A stretch of 45,052 nucleotides of DNA from DASUPK01 sp036276255 (GCA_036276255.1 DASUPK010000098.1:1-45052); one strand, 5' to 3'. Counted from the first letter of the stretch, positions 23,687 through 32,010 are shown. Translations and numbers: made by a program. Notes: a model not told the origin generated them from the letters alone.

Positions 23687-24754
23687 GTGACCCGGATCCG
23701 ACCCCTGATCGCACTCGCATTCGCGCTCGTCGCGGCGCTCGTGATCGCCGCGTGCGGCGGAGGCGGCAACGGCGAGGACCCGCACCAGGTCCTCCAGCAG
23801 ACGTTCAACAACCCGACGAGCATCCAGAGCGGGACCTTCGACCTCGATTTCAAGATCGAGACCTCCGGCGGCGATAGCCCGGGCAGCTTCGAGACGAAGC
23901 TCGGTGGGAAGTTCGCCAGCCAGGGCAGCGGCCAGTTCCCCAAGTTCGACGTCGACGCCTCGGTGAAGGCGGAGAGCGGGTCCCAGAGCTTCTCCGGCAC
24001 CGGCGGCCTGATCTCGACCGGCGACGGGGCGCTCGTGAACTTCCAGGGGACCGACTACGCGGTCCCCCAGCAACTCTATGACGAGTTCACCGCAACCTAC
24101 GCCCAGCTGCAGCGGCAGAACAGCTCGGGCAAGTCCACCGACCAGCTGAAGGCCCTCAACATCAGCCCGGCCAATTGGCTGACGGACCTGAAGAACGAGG
24201 GGACGGAGGACGTGGAGGGAACCGAGACGATCCACATCTCCGGATCGGTGAACGTCTCCAAGCTGGTGGAGGACCTGAAGGCGATTGCGCAGAGGGCGGG
24301 CAACGCGGTCGGGAAGGTCAACACCCAGCAGCTCGACCAGCTCAATGACATCGTCCAGTCGGGTGACATCGACGTGTACTCGGGCGAAAGCGACAAGCTG
24401 CTTCGCCGGTTCCAGATCCACGTCGACCTGAAGCCGCCCGCCGGGACGCCGGGTGCGCCCGATTCGCTCAGCATCGACGTTCAGCTCAACTTCGCCGACC
24501 TCAACAAGCCGCAGACCTTCAACGCCCCGGCGAACGCGCAGCCTCTCAGCAGCCTCTTCCAGACCCTCGGGATCAACCCGAGCCAGCTCGGCAATGCGCT
24601 GCGCGGGGGCCTCGGGACCAGCGGCGCGCTGCCGCAGTCGGGGGGCTCGACCACGGCCCCCAGCCCCTCGGGCGTCCAGGCCTACGAGCAGTGCCTCTCA
24701 AAGGCATCGGGCTCGGCCGCGCTGCAGAAGTGCGCCGACCTGCTCGGCCAGTAG
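23687..24754 (+). CDS. Exported lipoprotein, LppX/LolA-like fold suspected
   Basis: 355 residues from a GTG preceded by GGAGAGAGG. A signal peptide ends in the lipobox VIAAC (Cys about 22), followed by a Gly-rich linker. The body is strand-rich, with repeated patterns such as GTFDLDFKIETSGGD, FDVDASVKAES and LRRFQIHVDLKPP, like the LppX/LprG or LolA half-barrels that carry lipids. The C-terminal part is Ser/Thr/Gly-rich and ends with a two-Cys segment (QCLSKASGSAALQKCADLL). TACCCT at 23656-23661 is a possible -10 element. Lipid transport is an inference from the fold pattern only. Confidence 0.7.
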   Translation: MTRIRPLIALAFALVAALVIAACGGGGNGEDPHQVLQQTFNNPTSIQSGTFDLDFKIETSGGDSPGSFETKLGGKFASQGSGQFPKFDVDASVKAESGSQSFSGTGGLISTGDGALVNFQGTDYAVPQQLYDEFTATYAQLQRQNSSGKSTDQLKALNISPANWLTDLKNEGTEDVEGTETIHISGSVNVSKLVEDLKAIAQRAGNAVGKVNTQQLDQLNDIVQSGDIDVYSGESDKLLRRFQIHVDLKPPAGTPGAPDSLSIDVQLNFADLNKPQTFNAPANAQPLSSLFQTLGINPSQLGNALRGGLGTSGALPQSGGSTTAPSPSGVQAYEQCLSKASGSAALQKCADLLGQ

Positions 24755-24760
24755 ACGCCG

Positions 24761-25993
24761 CTAGTCGACGTCCGGCGGCGCGTGCGGATCGAGCGCCATC
24801 GGCTCGATGTGCCATTCCTGGGGCAGGGCGACCTCGACGTCGAGGGTCTCGCCGGGCGGGCGACCCTGCTCGTGGAGCTCGCCGTGGTAGAGCATCGGGG
24901 CCAGGTAGCGGCCGCTGATCTTGTGGGGCGGCCACCAGAGCCGGTCCAGGCTCGCGGTTCCCTCGCCGCCCCCACCCGTCACGTCGGTTTGCAGGTGCAG
25001 CGAGGCGTCGCCGGTGAGCAGCTGCCCGCGAAGCACCGGCCGGAAGGGCTCAGGCGCGTCCGCGGCACCGAGCCGATGGGCGATGTCCGCTGCGGCGGCA
25101 TCGGCCTGCTGGGTGGCCAGCCCGCCCTGCTTGAGGGGGAAGTTGGTCCCGTCCCCTGCGGCGTAGACGTCGTCCGTGCCGCGGACCCGGGAATGATCGT
25201 CGACTGGAAGAAAGCCGTCCTCGTCGGCCGGCAGGCCCTCGATCGCCGGTCCCTCCATCGTGGGAAGGGCGATGACCACGTCCGCCTCCACCTTTCGGTC
25301 GCCGGGGGTGAGGATCAGCGAGCCGTCCTCCTCGTGGGCGCGCTCACCGGTCACCACCTCGATCCCGCGGGCGCTGAGCAGTTCGCCGACGGCGGCGCTG
25401 GCCGTGGCGCCGAAGGCGGCCAGCGGGGTCGCCTCCGGGGTGATCAGCGTGATCTCGACCTCATCTCCGCGCTCGCGTGCCCGGCGATCGCTCATCAGCG
25501 CGAGCTCGTACAGGGGGAGGGACCAGGTGATGGTGGGCGGCACGACGAAGGCGATCCGGCCCGCGCCCTTCACCGCCCGGTCGAGGACCTGGTCGATGCG
25601 GAGTGGCTCGGTCGGGTTCGGGAAGGTGATGGCGTCCCGAAGGGCGGGGACGAATCGGCCTCCCACGCAGACGACGAGGTAGTCGTACTCGAGCGCGCTG
25701 CCGTCGTCGAGCACGAGCCTGTGGTTCCCGGGGTCCACCGATGAGACAGCCCGCAGCAGGAACTCCGCGCCTCTCTCCTCGGCCAGAGGCTCCAGCGCAT
25801 ACTGCTCGGGTGGCCCGAGTCCGAACGGCTCCTCGACCAGCAGCGGCTTGTAGACGAAGTCGGGGTCGGGAGCGATCAGGGTGAGCCGGGCCCTGTCGCC
25901 CGCGAGGTCGCGGAGCGCCAGAAGCGTCTCGACGCCGGCGACTCCGCCGCCGACGATGCAGACCCTGGCGCTTCTGTCGTTACGCTCGCTCAC
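24761..25993 (-). CDS. FAD/NAD(P)-dependent oxidoreductase (NDH-2/sulfide:quinone reductase-like)
   Basis: 410 residues with a GTG start. The N-terminal FAD site is VCIVGGGVAGVETLLALR, the second Rossmann region lies around IAFVVPPTITWSLPLYE, and the C-terminal FAD motif is DVYAAGDGTNFPLKQGG. The arrangement is that of type II NADH dehydrogenases, sulfide:quinone reductases and related proteins. The paired cysteines of sulfide:quinone reductase are not evident (only two Cys, at the N-terminal motif and in VVCVGG), so quinone-linked NAD(P)H oxidation or another substrate is more likely. Only three bases separate its start from that of the antiporter gene. Confidence 0.8.
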   Translation of the reverse strand: MSERNDRSARVCIVGGGVAGVETLLALRDLAGDRARLTLIAPDPDFVYKPLLVEEPFGLGPPEQYALEPLAEERGAEFLLRAVSSVDPGNHRLVLDDGSALEYDYLVVCVGGRFVPALRDAITFPNPTEPLRIDQVLDRAVKGAGRIAFVVPPTITWSLPLYELALMSDRRARERGDEVEITLITPEATPLAAFGATASAAVGELLSARGIEVVTGERAHEEDGSLILTPGDRKVEADVVIALPTMEGPAIEGLPADEDGFLPVDDHSRVRGTDDVYAAGDGTNFPLKQGGLATQQADAAAADIAHRLGAADAPEPFRPVLRGQLLTGDASLHLQTDVTGGGGEGTASLDRLWWPPHKISGRYLAPMLYHGELHEQGRPPGETLDVEVALPQEWHIEPMALDPHAPPDVD

Positions 25994-25996
25994 GAT

Positions 25997-27133
25997 TTGA
26001 GTCTATTCACGGACAGGCGAAGGCTCTTCGGAGCCGACAGCTGGCCCTATCTGCTCTCGCCGCTGATCCCCGCGGCGGTGATCGTCGACCTGGCCGGAGC
26101 TCCGGCGGCGGCCGTCTTCTTCGTCTCCGCGGTGGCGCTGATTCCGCCCGCCGCGATGATGGGGCGGGCGACCGAGGAGCTCGCCGAGCGCTCCGGCAAC
26201 GTGATCGGCGGACTGCTCAACGTCACGTTCGGGAACGCCCCGGAGCTGATCATCGCCCTGTTTGCGCTCGGCAAGGGGCTCCACGAGGTCGTCAAGGCAT
26301 CGCTGGTCGGATCGATCCTGGGGAACATCCTGCTGGTGATGGGCGCCGCGATGCTGGTGGGTGGCCTGAGCGGCGGACGCGCGCGCAGCGTGCAGAAGTT
26401 CGGGCAGACCGCCGCGAGCGCCCAGTCCACGATGCTGCTGCTCGCGGTGGCCGCGCTGATCATGCCGGGCGTCTTCGCCCTCGTCGAGGGCGACGGCCTG
26501 CCCCATCCAGGCGATGCGATCATCAACTACGGAAGCACCCTCGAGCACCTATCCCTGGCGGTCGCGATCGTGCTGATCTTCTCCTACGGCGCCGGCCTGC
26601 TCTTCTCGCTGCGGACGCACGCGCGGCTGTTCAACCCGCACGAGGATGAGTCGACGACCGAGGACCGCGGCGACTGGAGCACGCGGCGCTCGGTCCTGGC
26701 CCTGGCCATCGCCGGCGCGCTGGTCGGCGTGCTCTCCGAGATCCTGGTCGGCTCCATCGAGGAGACCTCCCACGCGATCGGCCTCTCCGAGTTCTTCATC
26801 GGCGCGATCGTCGTCGCCATCGTCGGCAACGCAGCCGAGCACTGGGTGGCGGTCCTGGTCGCCTACAAGAACAAGATGAGCCTGGCGGTCAACATCGCGA
26901 TCGGCTCGAGCGCCCAGGTCGCCCTCTTCGTCGCGCCGGTGCTGGTGCTCTGCTCCTTCTTCATCGGCCCGGCCCCGATGGCCCTGGTGTTCAACGGCCT
27001 CGAACTGGCTGCCCTGGCGATCGCCGCGATCATCGCCAACCAGGTCACCCAGGAGGGCGAGTCCACGTGGTACGAGGGGCTGCAGCTGCTGCTTGTCTAT
27101 GCGGTGCTCGCCCTCACCTTCGGGTTCGCCTAG
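25997..27133 (+). CDS. Ca2+/H+ antiporter (CaCA family, CAX type)
   Basis: 378 residues, about 11 membrane helices in two homologous halves, each with the family's cation-binding repeat: NVTFGNAPELIIA and AIVGNAAEHWVAV. An acidic, hydrophilic loop (HEDESTTEDRGDW, about 217-230) joins the halves. It should export Ca2+ in exchange for protons. The start is a TTG at 25997; I see no better start in the N-terminal region, and its ribosome site, if any, would lie inside the opposite gene. Confidence 0.88.
   Translation: MSLFTDRRRLFGADSWPYLLSPLIPAAVIVDLAGAPAAAVFFVSAVALIPPAAMMGRATEELAERSGNVIGGLLNVTFGNAPELIIALFALGKGLHEVVKASLVGSILGNILLVMGAAMLVGGLSGGRARSVQKFGQTAASAQSTMLLLAVAALIMPGVFALVEGDGLPHPGDAIINYGSTLEHLSLAVAIVLIFSYGAGLLFSLRTHARLFNPHEDESTTEDRGDWSTRRSVLALAIAGALVGVLSEILVGSIEETSHAIGLSEFFIGAIVVAIVGNAAEHWVAVLVAYKNKMSLAVNIAIGSSAQVALFVAPVLVLCSFFIGPAPMALVFNGLELAALAIAAIIANQVTQEGESTWYEGLQLLLVYAVLALTFGFA
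26000..26005 (-). promoter_or_regulatory. -10 hexamer of the FAD oxidoreductase gene
   Basis: TAGACT on the minus strand ends six bases before the GTG at 25993, inside the first codons of the antiporter gene. Confidence 0.4.
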
Positions 27134-27152
27134 ACGAAAGGTCGCGTTTGAG

Positions 27153-27539
27153 CTAGCCCAGCTCGTAGGAGAGCGTGAGGGTGTGGTTGCCCTCCTCGTC
27201 GGCGAGCATGCTCCCGTCGCCCGTGATGCCCTCGAGCTCGCCCGTGCCCGTGCCGGGCACGATCGTCCCGGTGTTGGTGACGCCCTCCGGTCCCATGATC
27301 CCGGTGTGCTGGAAGACGAAGGTGCCCGTCCTGCCGGCCAGGACTCCGCTGATCCGGTCATGCCCGATGTAGCCGCCCCCGCCTTCGGACTTGGCGATCA
27401 TCAGCTCGGCCGTGCTCTCGCCCTCGAGGTCCCCGCTGAAGGTGCGGGCGATGTGGACGCGGCTCAGCTCGACGCCCTCGGCCTCGGCGTACGCCTCCTC
27501 CTCGTAGCGGTCGTTGGTGAAGGGCGCGGACACGTTCAC
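27153..27539 (-). CDS. DUF3224-family protein
   Basis: 128 residues, GTG start overlapping the Bcp stop by four bases (GTGA). The strands VELSRVHIARTFSGDLEGES, AELMIAKSEGGGGYIGHDRI, GTFVFQHTGIM and the end GTGTGELEGITGDGSM form the DUF3224 pattern, a small beta-barrel related to allene oxide cyclase-like folds. Enzymatic function is unknown. Being translationally coupled to a peroxiredoxin may mean an oxidative-stress link, which is only inference. Confidence 0.75.
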   Translation of the reverse strand: MNVSAPFTNDRYEEEAYAEAEGVELSRVHIARTFSGDLEGESTAELMIAKSEGGGGYIGHDRISGVLAGRTGTFVFQHTGIMGPEGVTNTGTIVPGTGTGELEGITGDGSMLADEEGNHTLTLSYELG

Positions 27540-28006
27540 GCCGAGGCGAGGTCCGCAAGCGCTCCGAGCACGACGTCGTCGTGGGTCTTCGGCGAGGCCT
27601 TCGGGATCACGTGCGCGACCTTCCCCTGGGGGTCGATGATGAAGGTCGCGCGCTGCACGCCCATGTAGGTCTTGCCGTACATCTTCTTCTCGCCCCAGAC
27701 GCCGTAGAGCTCGGCGACCTCGTGATGCTCGTCGGCGAGCAGGGTGAAGTCGAGGTCGTACTTGTCGGCGAACTTCCTTTGCGCCGCGACGGTGTCGGGT
27801 GAGACCCCGACGACTCGAGCACCGGTCCCCTCGTAGTCGGCGTTGTGGTCCCGGATCCCGCAGGCCTGGGTCGTGCAGCCCGGGGTATCGGCCTTCGGAT
27901 AGAAGTAGAGAACGACCGGCCGGCCGCGCAGCTCGCTGAGCGTGACGTCGTGGCCGTCCTGGTCCGGCAGGGTGAAGTCGGGCGCGCTGTTTCCCTGAGC
28001 GACCAA
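27536..28006 (-). CDS. bcp: Thioredoxin-dependent peroxiredoxin, Bcp/PrxQ type
   Basis: 156 residues. Reduces hydrogen peroxide and organic peroxides. The peroxidatic Cys lies in YPKADTPGCTTQACGIRD and the resolving Cys follows five residues later (CTTQAC), the atypical two-Cys Bcp arrangement. GDxAPDFTLPDQDG at the start and ATFIIDPQGKVAHV near the end are typical. The start is a TTG at 28006 with GGAGGAG six bases before it. It follows an acidic hypothetical gene and is followed by the DUF3224 gene. Confidence 0.92.
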   Translation of the reverse strand: MVAQGNSAPDFTLPDQDGHDVTLSELRGRPVVLYFYPKADTPGCTTQACGIRDHNADYEGTGARVVGVSPDTVAAQRKFADKYDLDFTLLADEHHEVAELYGVWGEKKMYGKTYMGVQRATFIIDPQGKVAHVIPKASPKTHDDVVLGALADLASA

Positions 28007-28009
28007 GCG

Positions 28010-28378
28010 CTACTCCTCCGGCTCCACGGCATCCTCGCGCCCCGGGTCCTGCCCCTCCTCGTCCTCGTCGAGTTCCTCGTCGCCCTGCTCCAGGGCGGTC
28101 TCGGACACCGATCCGGCCGACCCCGGGTGATATCTCGTCTGGAACTCCTCGAGCACCCTGTCGCGCTGTTCCTCGTCGACAGGGACCTCGTCGGAGATCC
28201 GCACCCAGTTGGCGCCCTCGAAGGGCTCCATGTTGAAGACCTCCTGGTCGATCGAAGTCGAGTCGTCGACTACGACTACCACCTCGGTCTGCGGGTTGAA
28301 GTACATGCCGGGGACGTCCGGGATCTCCTCCAGCTCCACGACCCGCTTCTGTGCATCGCTTGCTTCCACGTCCGGCAT
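28010..28378 (-). CDS. Acidic hypothetical protein
   Basis: 122 residues. The N-terminal half has a compact strand-rich pattern (RVVELEEIPDVPGMYFNPQTEVVVVVDD) and GANWVRISDEVPVDEEQRDRV; the C-terminal third is almost only Glu, Asp, Gly and Gln and is probably unstructured. It starts one base after the stop of the upstream anchored protein and is followed three bases on by bcp, so the three form one transcript. The longer open frame upstream is a shadow. No family recognised. Confidence 0.6.
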   Translation of the reverse strand: MPDVEASDAQKRVVELEEIPDVPGMYFNPQTEVVVVVDDSTSIDQEVFNMEPFEGANWVRISDEVPVDEEQRDRVLEEFQTRYHPGSAGSVSETALEQGDEELDEDEEGQDPGREDAVEPEE

Positions 28379-28379
28379 C

Positions 28380-28853
28380 TTATTGACCGAGGTTCTCGAG
28401 CTCGCTGAGCTGGCGGTCGATTTCCTTCTCAACGTCGAGCGGCTTCTTCCCCTGGCGCTGGCGGCGCTCGTTCCGAGCCACCACGAGCTGGCGAACCTCC
28501 TCCCGGAGACCCTTGTCCCCGGCCAGCCCGCCTCCGCCGGAGTCGGAGGCGAGCAGCTTCTCCACCTCGGCGTCCACATCGAGGGCCTTGCGGCCCTTCG
28601 CCACGCCACGGTCCGAGCGCGCCTGGATCATCTGGCGAATCTCCTCCTCGCGCACCTCGGCCGAGACGGCGTAGGTGGAAGAGCCCGAGCTCTGCGGAAA
28701 GTCCTGCTCCATCGCGAACTGCCCCTTGCCGATCTCGTCCAGGGACCTGCCGGCGCCGCGGGCGAAGACGACCGCCCCGAGGGGCAGCGCGACCACCACG
28801 ACGACGATCAGGACGATGCCCACCTGGAAGTCGGCCAACGGGGGCATATCCAC
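28380..28853 (-). CDS. Membrane-anchored helical protein, hypothetical
   Basis: 157 residues from GTG 28853, or 155 from the ATG at 28847, which is favoured by TATGGT six bases before it. One N-terminal membrane helix (about 11-33) precedes a charged helical region with repeated basic/acidic patterns: EVREEEIRQMIQARSDRG and LREEVRQLVVARNERR are similar, and both are followed by KALDVDAEVEKLL or KPLDVEKEIDRQL, i.e. two copies of a motif of about 35 residues. The internal duplication resembles SHOCT-like or coiled-coil repeats. No function known. Confidence 0.6.
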   Translation of the reverse strand: MDMPPLADFQVGIVLIVVVVVALPLGAVVFARGAGRSLDEIGKGQFAMEQDFPQSSGSSTYAVSAEVREEEIRQMIQARSDRGVAKGRKALDVDAEVEKLLASDSGGGGLAGDKGLREEVRQLVVARNERRQRQGKKPLDVEKEIDRQLSELENLGQ

Positions 28854-28859
28854 ACCATA
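28854..28859 (-). promoter_or_regulatory. -10 hexamer before the anchored helical protein
   Basis: TATGGT is six bases before the ATG at 28847 and touches the alternative GTG at 28853, which favours the ATG. Confidence 0.4.
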
Positions 28860-28924
28860 AAGGGGTGGCTCAGGCTCAACTTGCGCCCTGGCGCCACGTG
28901 ATCGGCTACTCTGTGAGGACTGGC

Positions 28925-28942
28925 TGACTGACCAGTCAATCA
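28925..28942. promoter_or_regulatory. FadR-like operator of the acyl-CoA dehydrogenase gene
   Basis: TGACTGACCAGTCAATCA contains the perfect arms TGACTG and CAGTCA around AC. It matches most positions of the Bacillus FadR (TetR-family) consensus TGAATGAMTANTCATTCA. It lies just after a TACTCT hexamer (28907-28912), i.e. over the predicted transcription start, fitting repression. A close copy precedes the second beta-oxidation gene. Confidence 0.6.
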
Positions 28943-28982
28943 GTCACCGATCAAGACTTCAAAACCGAAGGAGCAGTCCACC

Positions 28983-30221
28983 GTGGTTGACCTCACCCTC
29001 ACCGACGAGCAGAAGGACCTCCGCGAGCTCGCGCACAGCTTCGCCGAGAAGGACATTCGCAAGGTCGCGTGGGACTACGACAAGGACGGGACCTGGCCCC
29101 AGGACATCATCGACAAGGCCTGGGAGATCGGGCTGATGAACACACACATCGCCGAGGAGTACGGCGGTCCGGGTCTCGACTTCCTCTCAGGCTGCCTGAT
29201 CGAGGAGGAGATGGGCTGGGGATGTTCCGGCATCGGCACCTCGCTGATGGCCAACGGCCTCGCCGCGACCCCCGTCGCGCTCGGCGGTTCAGAGGAGATC
29301 AAGAAGGAGTACCTCGGCATGCTCACCGAGGCGCCCAAGCTGGCCTCCTTCTGCCTGACCGAGCCGGACGCCGGCTCCGATGTCTCCGGCATGAAGACGA
29401 CCGCGGTGAAGAAGGGCGACAAGTGGGTTATCAACGGCTCCAAGTGCTTCATCACCAACGGCGGCTACGCCGACTGGTTCACGGTCTACGCCAAGACCGA
29501 CAAGGACGCCGGCCATCGCGGCATCTCGGCATTCGTCGTCCCGAGGGACGACACGGTCACGGTCGACAAGAAGGAGGACAAGCTCGGTCAGCGCGCCTCC
29601 AACACGGCGACCATCTCCTTCAGCGACACAGAGGTGCCCGAGGGCAACCTGCTCGGCGAGGAGAACCACGGCTTCAAGCTCGCGATGATGACCCTGGACC
29701 GCACCCGTCCGGGCGTCGCCGCGATGGCCGTCGGAATCGCCCGCGCCGCGCTCGAGTTCGCCGCGGACTACTCGAAGGAGCGCGTCCAGTTCGGCGTCCC
29801 GATCGCCATGCACCAGGCGGTCGCCTTCATGATCGCCGACATGGCGACCAAGGTCGAGGCCGGCCGCCTGCTCACCTGGCAGTCCGGCGTTCTGCTGGAC
29901 CAGGGCAAGCGCAACACCCTCGCCGCCTCGCACGCGAAGCGGTTCTCCGCGGACTCCGCGATGGAGGTCACCACCGACGCCGTGCAGGTCTATGGCGGGT
30001 ACGGGTTCATCAAGGAGTACCCCGTCGAGAAGCTGATGCGCGACGCCAAGATCATGCAGCTGTACGAGGGCACCTCGCAGATCCAGCGCCTGGTGATCGC
30101 CAAGGAGCTCCTGATGGGCCGTCAGGCCGACGAGGAGACTCCGGAGGCGAAGGAGCTCCGGGAGAAGGCCGAGCGTGCCTCCTCCGAGAGCCAGCAGGAG
30201 CAGGCTCCCGCGACTGTCTAG
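28983..30221 (+). CDS. Acyl-CoA dehydrogenase
   Basis: 412 residues, GTG start with AGGAG upstream. First step of fatty-acid beta-oxidation: FAD-dependent oxidation of acyl-CoA to enoyl-CoA. Three-part family layout is visible: helical N-terminus, the middle FAD-binding strands (SFCLTEPDAGSDVSGMKTTA; FITNGGYADWF) and the C-terminal helices with QVYGGYGFIKEYPVEKLMRD. The catalytic Glu is in LYEGTSQIQRLVIA. A short Glu/Gln/Ala-rich tail is added. The chain-length preference cannot be read. It is probably repressed through the FadR-like site at 28925. Confidence 0.93.
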   Translation: MVDLTLTDEQKDLRELAHSFAEKDIRKVAWDYDKDGTWPQDIIDKAWEIGLMNTHIAEEYGGPGLDFLSGCLIEEEMGWGCSGIGTSLMANGLAATPVALGGSEEIKKEYLGMLTEAPKLASFCLTEPDAGSDVSGMKTTAVKKGDKWVINGSKCFITNGGYADWFTVYAKTDKDAGHRGISAFVVPRDDTVTVDKKEDKLGQRASNTATISFSDTEVPEGNLLGEENHGFKLAMMTLDRTRPGVAAMAVGIARAALEFAADYSKERVQFGVPIAMHQAVAFMIADMATKVEAGRLLTWQSGVLLDQGKRNTLAASHAKRFSADSAMEVTTDAVQVYGGYGFIKEYPVEKLMRDAKIMQLYEGTSQIQRLVIAKELLMGRQADEETPEAKELREKAERASSESQQEQAPATV

Positions 30222-30245
30222 CCGTTCACGCAGCACCACCCCCTC

Positions 30246-30280
30246 ACGAGCGCCTCGGTGACCCCGGGGCGCTCGTCGTT
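30246..30280 (+). terminator. Probable terminator after the acyl-CoA dehydrogenase gene
   Basis: ACGAGCGCC (30246-30254) and GGCGCTCGT (30268-30276) pair perfectly over nine bases with a 13-base loop, followed by CGTTTGT. It lies 25 bases after the stop. Confidence 0.55.
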
Positions 30281-30299
30281 TGTGGGGAAGAATCAGCCC

Positions 30300-30902
30300 A
30301 TGGCGGAAGGGGAGAGGCTCAGCGACCAGCTCGAGGGATGGCTTCGGGGCACCGAGCCGAAGACCATCGGCAGCCTGACCGACCTCTTCCAGGAGAAGAG
30401 CTTCGCCGTGTTGTTCGTGTTGCTCCTCGCGGTCCCGGCTCTGCCGCTCCCGACCGGAGGGGTGACCCACGTCTTCGAGGTGATCGCGATGCTCCTGGCC
30501 CTCGAGTTGATCGTGGGCAGGCGACACGTCTGGCTGCCGCAGCGCTGGCAGGAGAAGGAGATCGGAAAGCGGACGCTCCAGACGTTCACGAAGTCGTTTC
30601 TGCCTCGGATCCGGTGGATCGAGCGCCACTCCCATGCGCGGCTCGGCTTCCTCCTCTCCCACAGGCTCGCCGGTATCGCCTACGGGTTTGTGATGCTGGC
30701 CCTGTCGCTGGCCGCGTTCTTCGCGCCGCCGTTCAGCGGTCTCGACACGGTTCCATCCGTGGGGGCGGTGCTGGTCAGCCTCGGCGTCCTGCTCGAGGAT
30801 CCCCTGCTCGGAGTCCTCGGTTTCGTGGTCGGAGCAGCCGGCATCCTGATCATCGTGTTCCTCGGCAAGCAGGTCGTCGATCTGGTCGCCGGGATGTTCT
30901 AG
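30300..30902 (+). CDS. ExoD-family membrane protein
   Basis: 200 residues. The exopolysaccharide-synthesis ExoD pattern is visible: an amphipathic start (RLSDQLEGWLRGTEPKTIGSLTDLFQEK), then SFAVLFVLLLAVPALPLPTGGVTHVFE, GRRHVWLPQRWQEKEI and four to five membrane helices with GFVMLALSLAAFFAPPF and a hydrophobic C-terminus. ExoD is linked to exopolysaccharide in rhizobia, but the molecular role is unknown. The start ATG is at 30300; the frame is open to 30258 without a better start. Confidence 0.85.
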   Translation: MAEGERLSDQLEGWLRGTEPKTIGSLTDLFQEKSFAVLFVLLLAVPALPLPTGGVTHVFEVIAMLLALELIVGRRHVWLPQRWQEKEIGKRTLQTFTKSFLPRIRWIERHSHARLGFLLSHRLAGIAYGFVMLALSLAAFFAPPFSGLDTVPSVGAVLVSLGVLLEDPLLGVLGFVVGAAGILIIVFLGKQVVDLVAGMF

Positions 30903-31021
30903 CCGTCTCGCCCCCTCGATAGGGTGCGGCGCGCCGATGGAAGCCTCCGCTCGGGGCTACCAGCGCTACGAGGTCCTCTGGCCGCTCGTCCCGGCAAGCC
31001 CGGGTCGCCCCGATCTGGTTA

Positions 31022-31045
31022 CGAGTAAGTAGATCCGTACACTCG
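31022..31045. promoter_or_regulatory. Inverted repeat over the PadR promoter, possible autoregulatory site
   Basis: CGAGT (31022-31026) and ACTCG (31041-31045) are 14 bases apart and enclose most of the TACACT hexamer (31038-31043), which ends seven bases before the PadR ATG at 31051. PadR-type repressors commonly bind their own promoters. Confidence 0.35.
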
Positions 31046-31050
31046 CCCCG

Positions 31051-31509
31051 ATGGCGGACGATCAGGTTCAGCCGATCTCCGAGGCGGTCGCCCAGGCGGC
31101 ACGCGCCGGCGCGGAGGGAGTCGAGGAGCGCGAGGCGCGGGGGCGGGGCCGCCCATCGGATGCCTTCGGCGGCGATATCCGCCGCCGCGATGTCTTCCCG
31201 CTCCTGGTTCTGCACCTGGTGGCCCGGCAGCCGACCTACGGCAACCGTCTGATCGAATCGATCGAGGAGCTCACCGAGGGGACGATCTCGGTCAACCCGA
31301 ACACCATGTACCCGCTGTTGAGGGAGCTGGAGGGTCAGGGCCACATCGAGGGTCGCTGGGAGCTGCCTGACCGCCGCACGCGGCGCTTCTACTCGATCAC
31401 GCCCGCGGGCAGGCGCGAGTACAAGCGACTTCGCGCCGAGGTCGAGCCCTTCCTCGACACCGTGATCCGCTCGGTCTCGCTGATCAAGGGCGCGATCTAC
31501 GGGGAGTAG
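31051..31509 (+). CDS. PadR-family transcriptional regulator
   Basis: 152 residues. After a flexible Ala/Glu/Arg-rich head of about 45 residues comes the winged helix: DVFPLLVLHLVARQPTYGNRLIESIEE, SVNPNTMYPLLRELEGQGHIEG and the wing RRTRRFYSITPAGRREY, followed by a short dimerisation helix. PadR proteins are usually repressors that respond to small molecules. The mRNA is probably leaderless. The regulated genes are unknown; FadR-like sites in this window are TetR-type, so PadR is not their likely owner. Confidence 0.9.
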   Translation: MADDQVQPISEAVAQAARAGAEGVEEREARGRGRPSDAFGGDIRRRDVFPLLVLHLVARQPTYGNRLIESIEELTEGTISVNPNTMYPLLRELEGQGHIEGRWELPDRRTRRFYSITPAGRREYKRLRAEVEPFLDTVIRSVSLIKGAIYGE

Positions 31510-31517
31510 CCGGAGAG

Positions 31518-32003
31518 TCAGAGCTCGCGCTCATAGAAGAGCATCACCGGCCCGTCGGGGCTTCCTTCCCGGTTCGTGAAGCCCGCGCTCTCGTACAGGC
31601 TGCGGGCGGCCGTGTCCGTCTCGCTCGTGCCGAGCTCCATGTGGGTCGCGCCCTCCTCGCGGGCCGCGTCCATCGCGGCCTCGAGCAGCGCCCTGCCGAG
31701 GCCCTGGCTTCGCTGCTTCGACACGACGTAGAGCTCCTCCAGATAGCAGTGAGCGTTCGGTCCCGCCGAGTACACCCAGGGCCGGTAGCGCAGCTGGGCG
31801 AAGCCATCGGGTCCCTCTCCGGCCAGCAGGACGGTCATCTCGCGGTTGCGAATCAGGTCCGCGTAGCGCTCCTCGAGCTGTTCGGGGCCGGGGCTCGGCT
31901 CGTCGAACTCCGCCTGGAACTCGTCCAGAAGCTGGGCGACCGCCGCGGCGTCGCCGGGCGTGGCTCTCCGTACGCGAATCTCCCCTGGGCCTAGGCGAGG
32001 CAT
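31518..32003 (-). CDS. GNAT-family N-acetyltransferase
   Basis: 161 residues from ATG 32003 (MPRLGPGEIRVRRAT). The GNAT core is evident: strand and helix at RRATPGDAAAVAQLLDEF, LEELYVVSKQRSQGLGRALLEAAMDAARE (the acetyl-CoA pyrophosphate loop QxxGxGxA-like RSQGLGRA) and the end ARSLYESAGFTNRE. Acetylates an amine of an unknown substrate. Its stop is nine bases from the PadR stop, in the opposite direction. TAGTCT seven bases before the ATG suggests a leaderless mRNA. Confidence 0.87.
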   Translation of the reverse strand: MPRLGPGEIRVRRATPGDAAAVAQLLDEFQAEFDEPSPGPEQLEERYADLIRNREMTVLLAGEGPDGFAQLRYRPWVYSAGPNAHCYLEELYVVSKQRSQGLGRALLEAAMDAAREEGATHMELGTSETDTAARSLYESAGFTNREGSPDGPVMLFYEREL

Positions 32004-32010
32004 AGAACCG

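Noticed and set aside
23606..24421. Extension of the large cyclase frame to 1455 residues
   Set aside because: The extension is the antisense of the lipoprotein gene; the zinc ribbons start right after ATG 23605.
30937..31032. A 31-residue frame (MEASARGYQRYEVLWPL...) in the gap before PadR
   Set aside because: No ribosome site or promoter for it and no recognisable pattern; it could be a remnant but nothing supports it.
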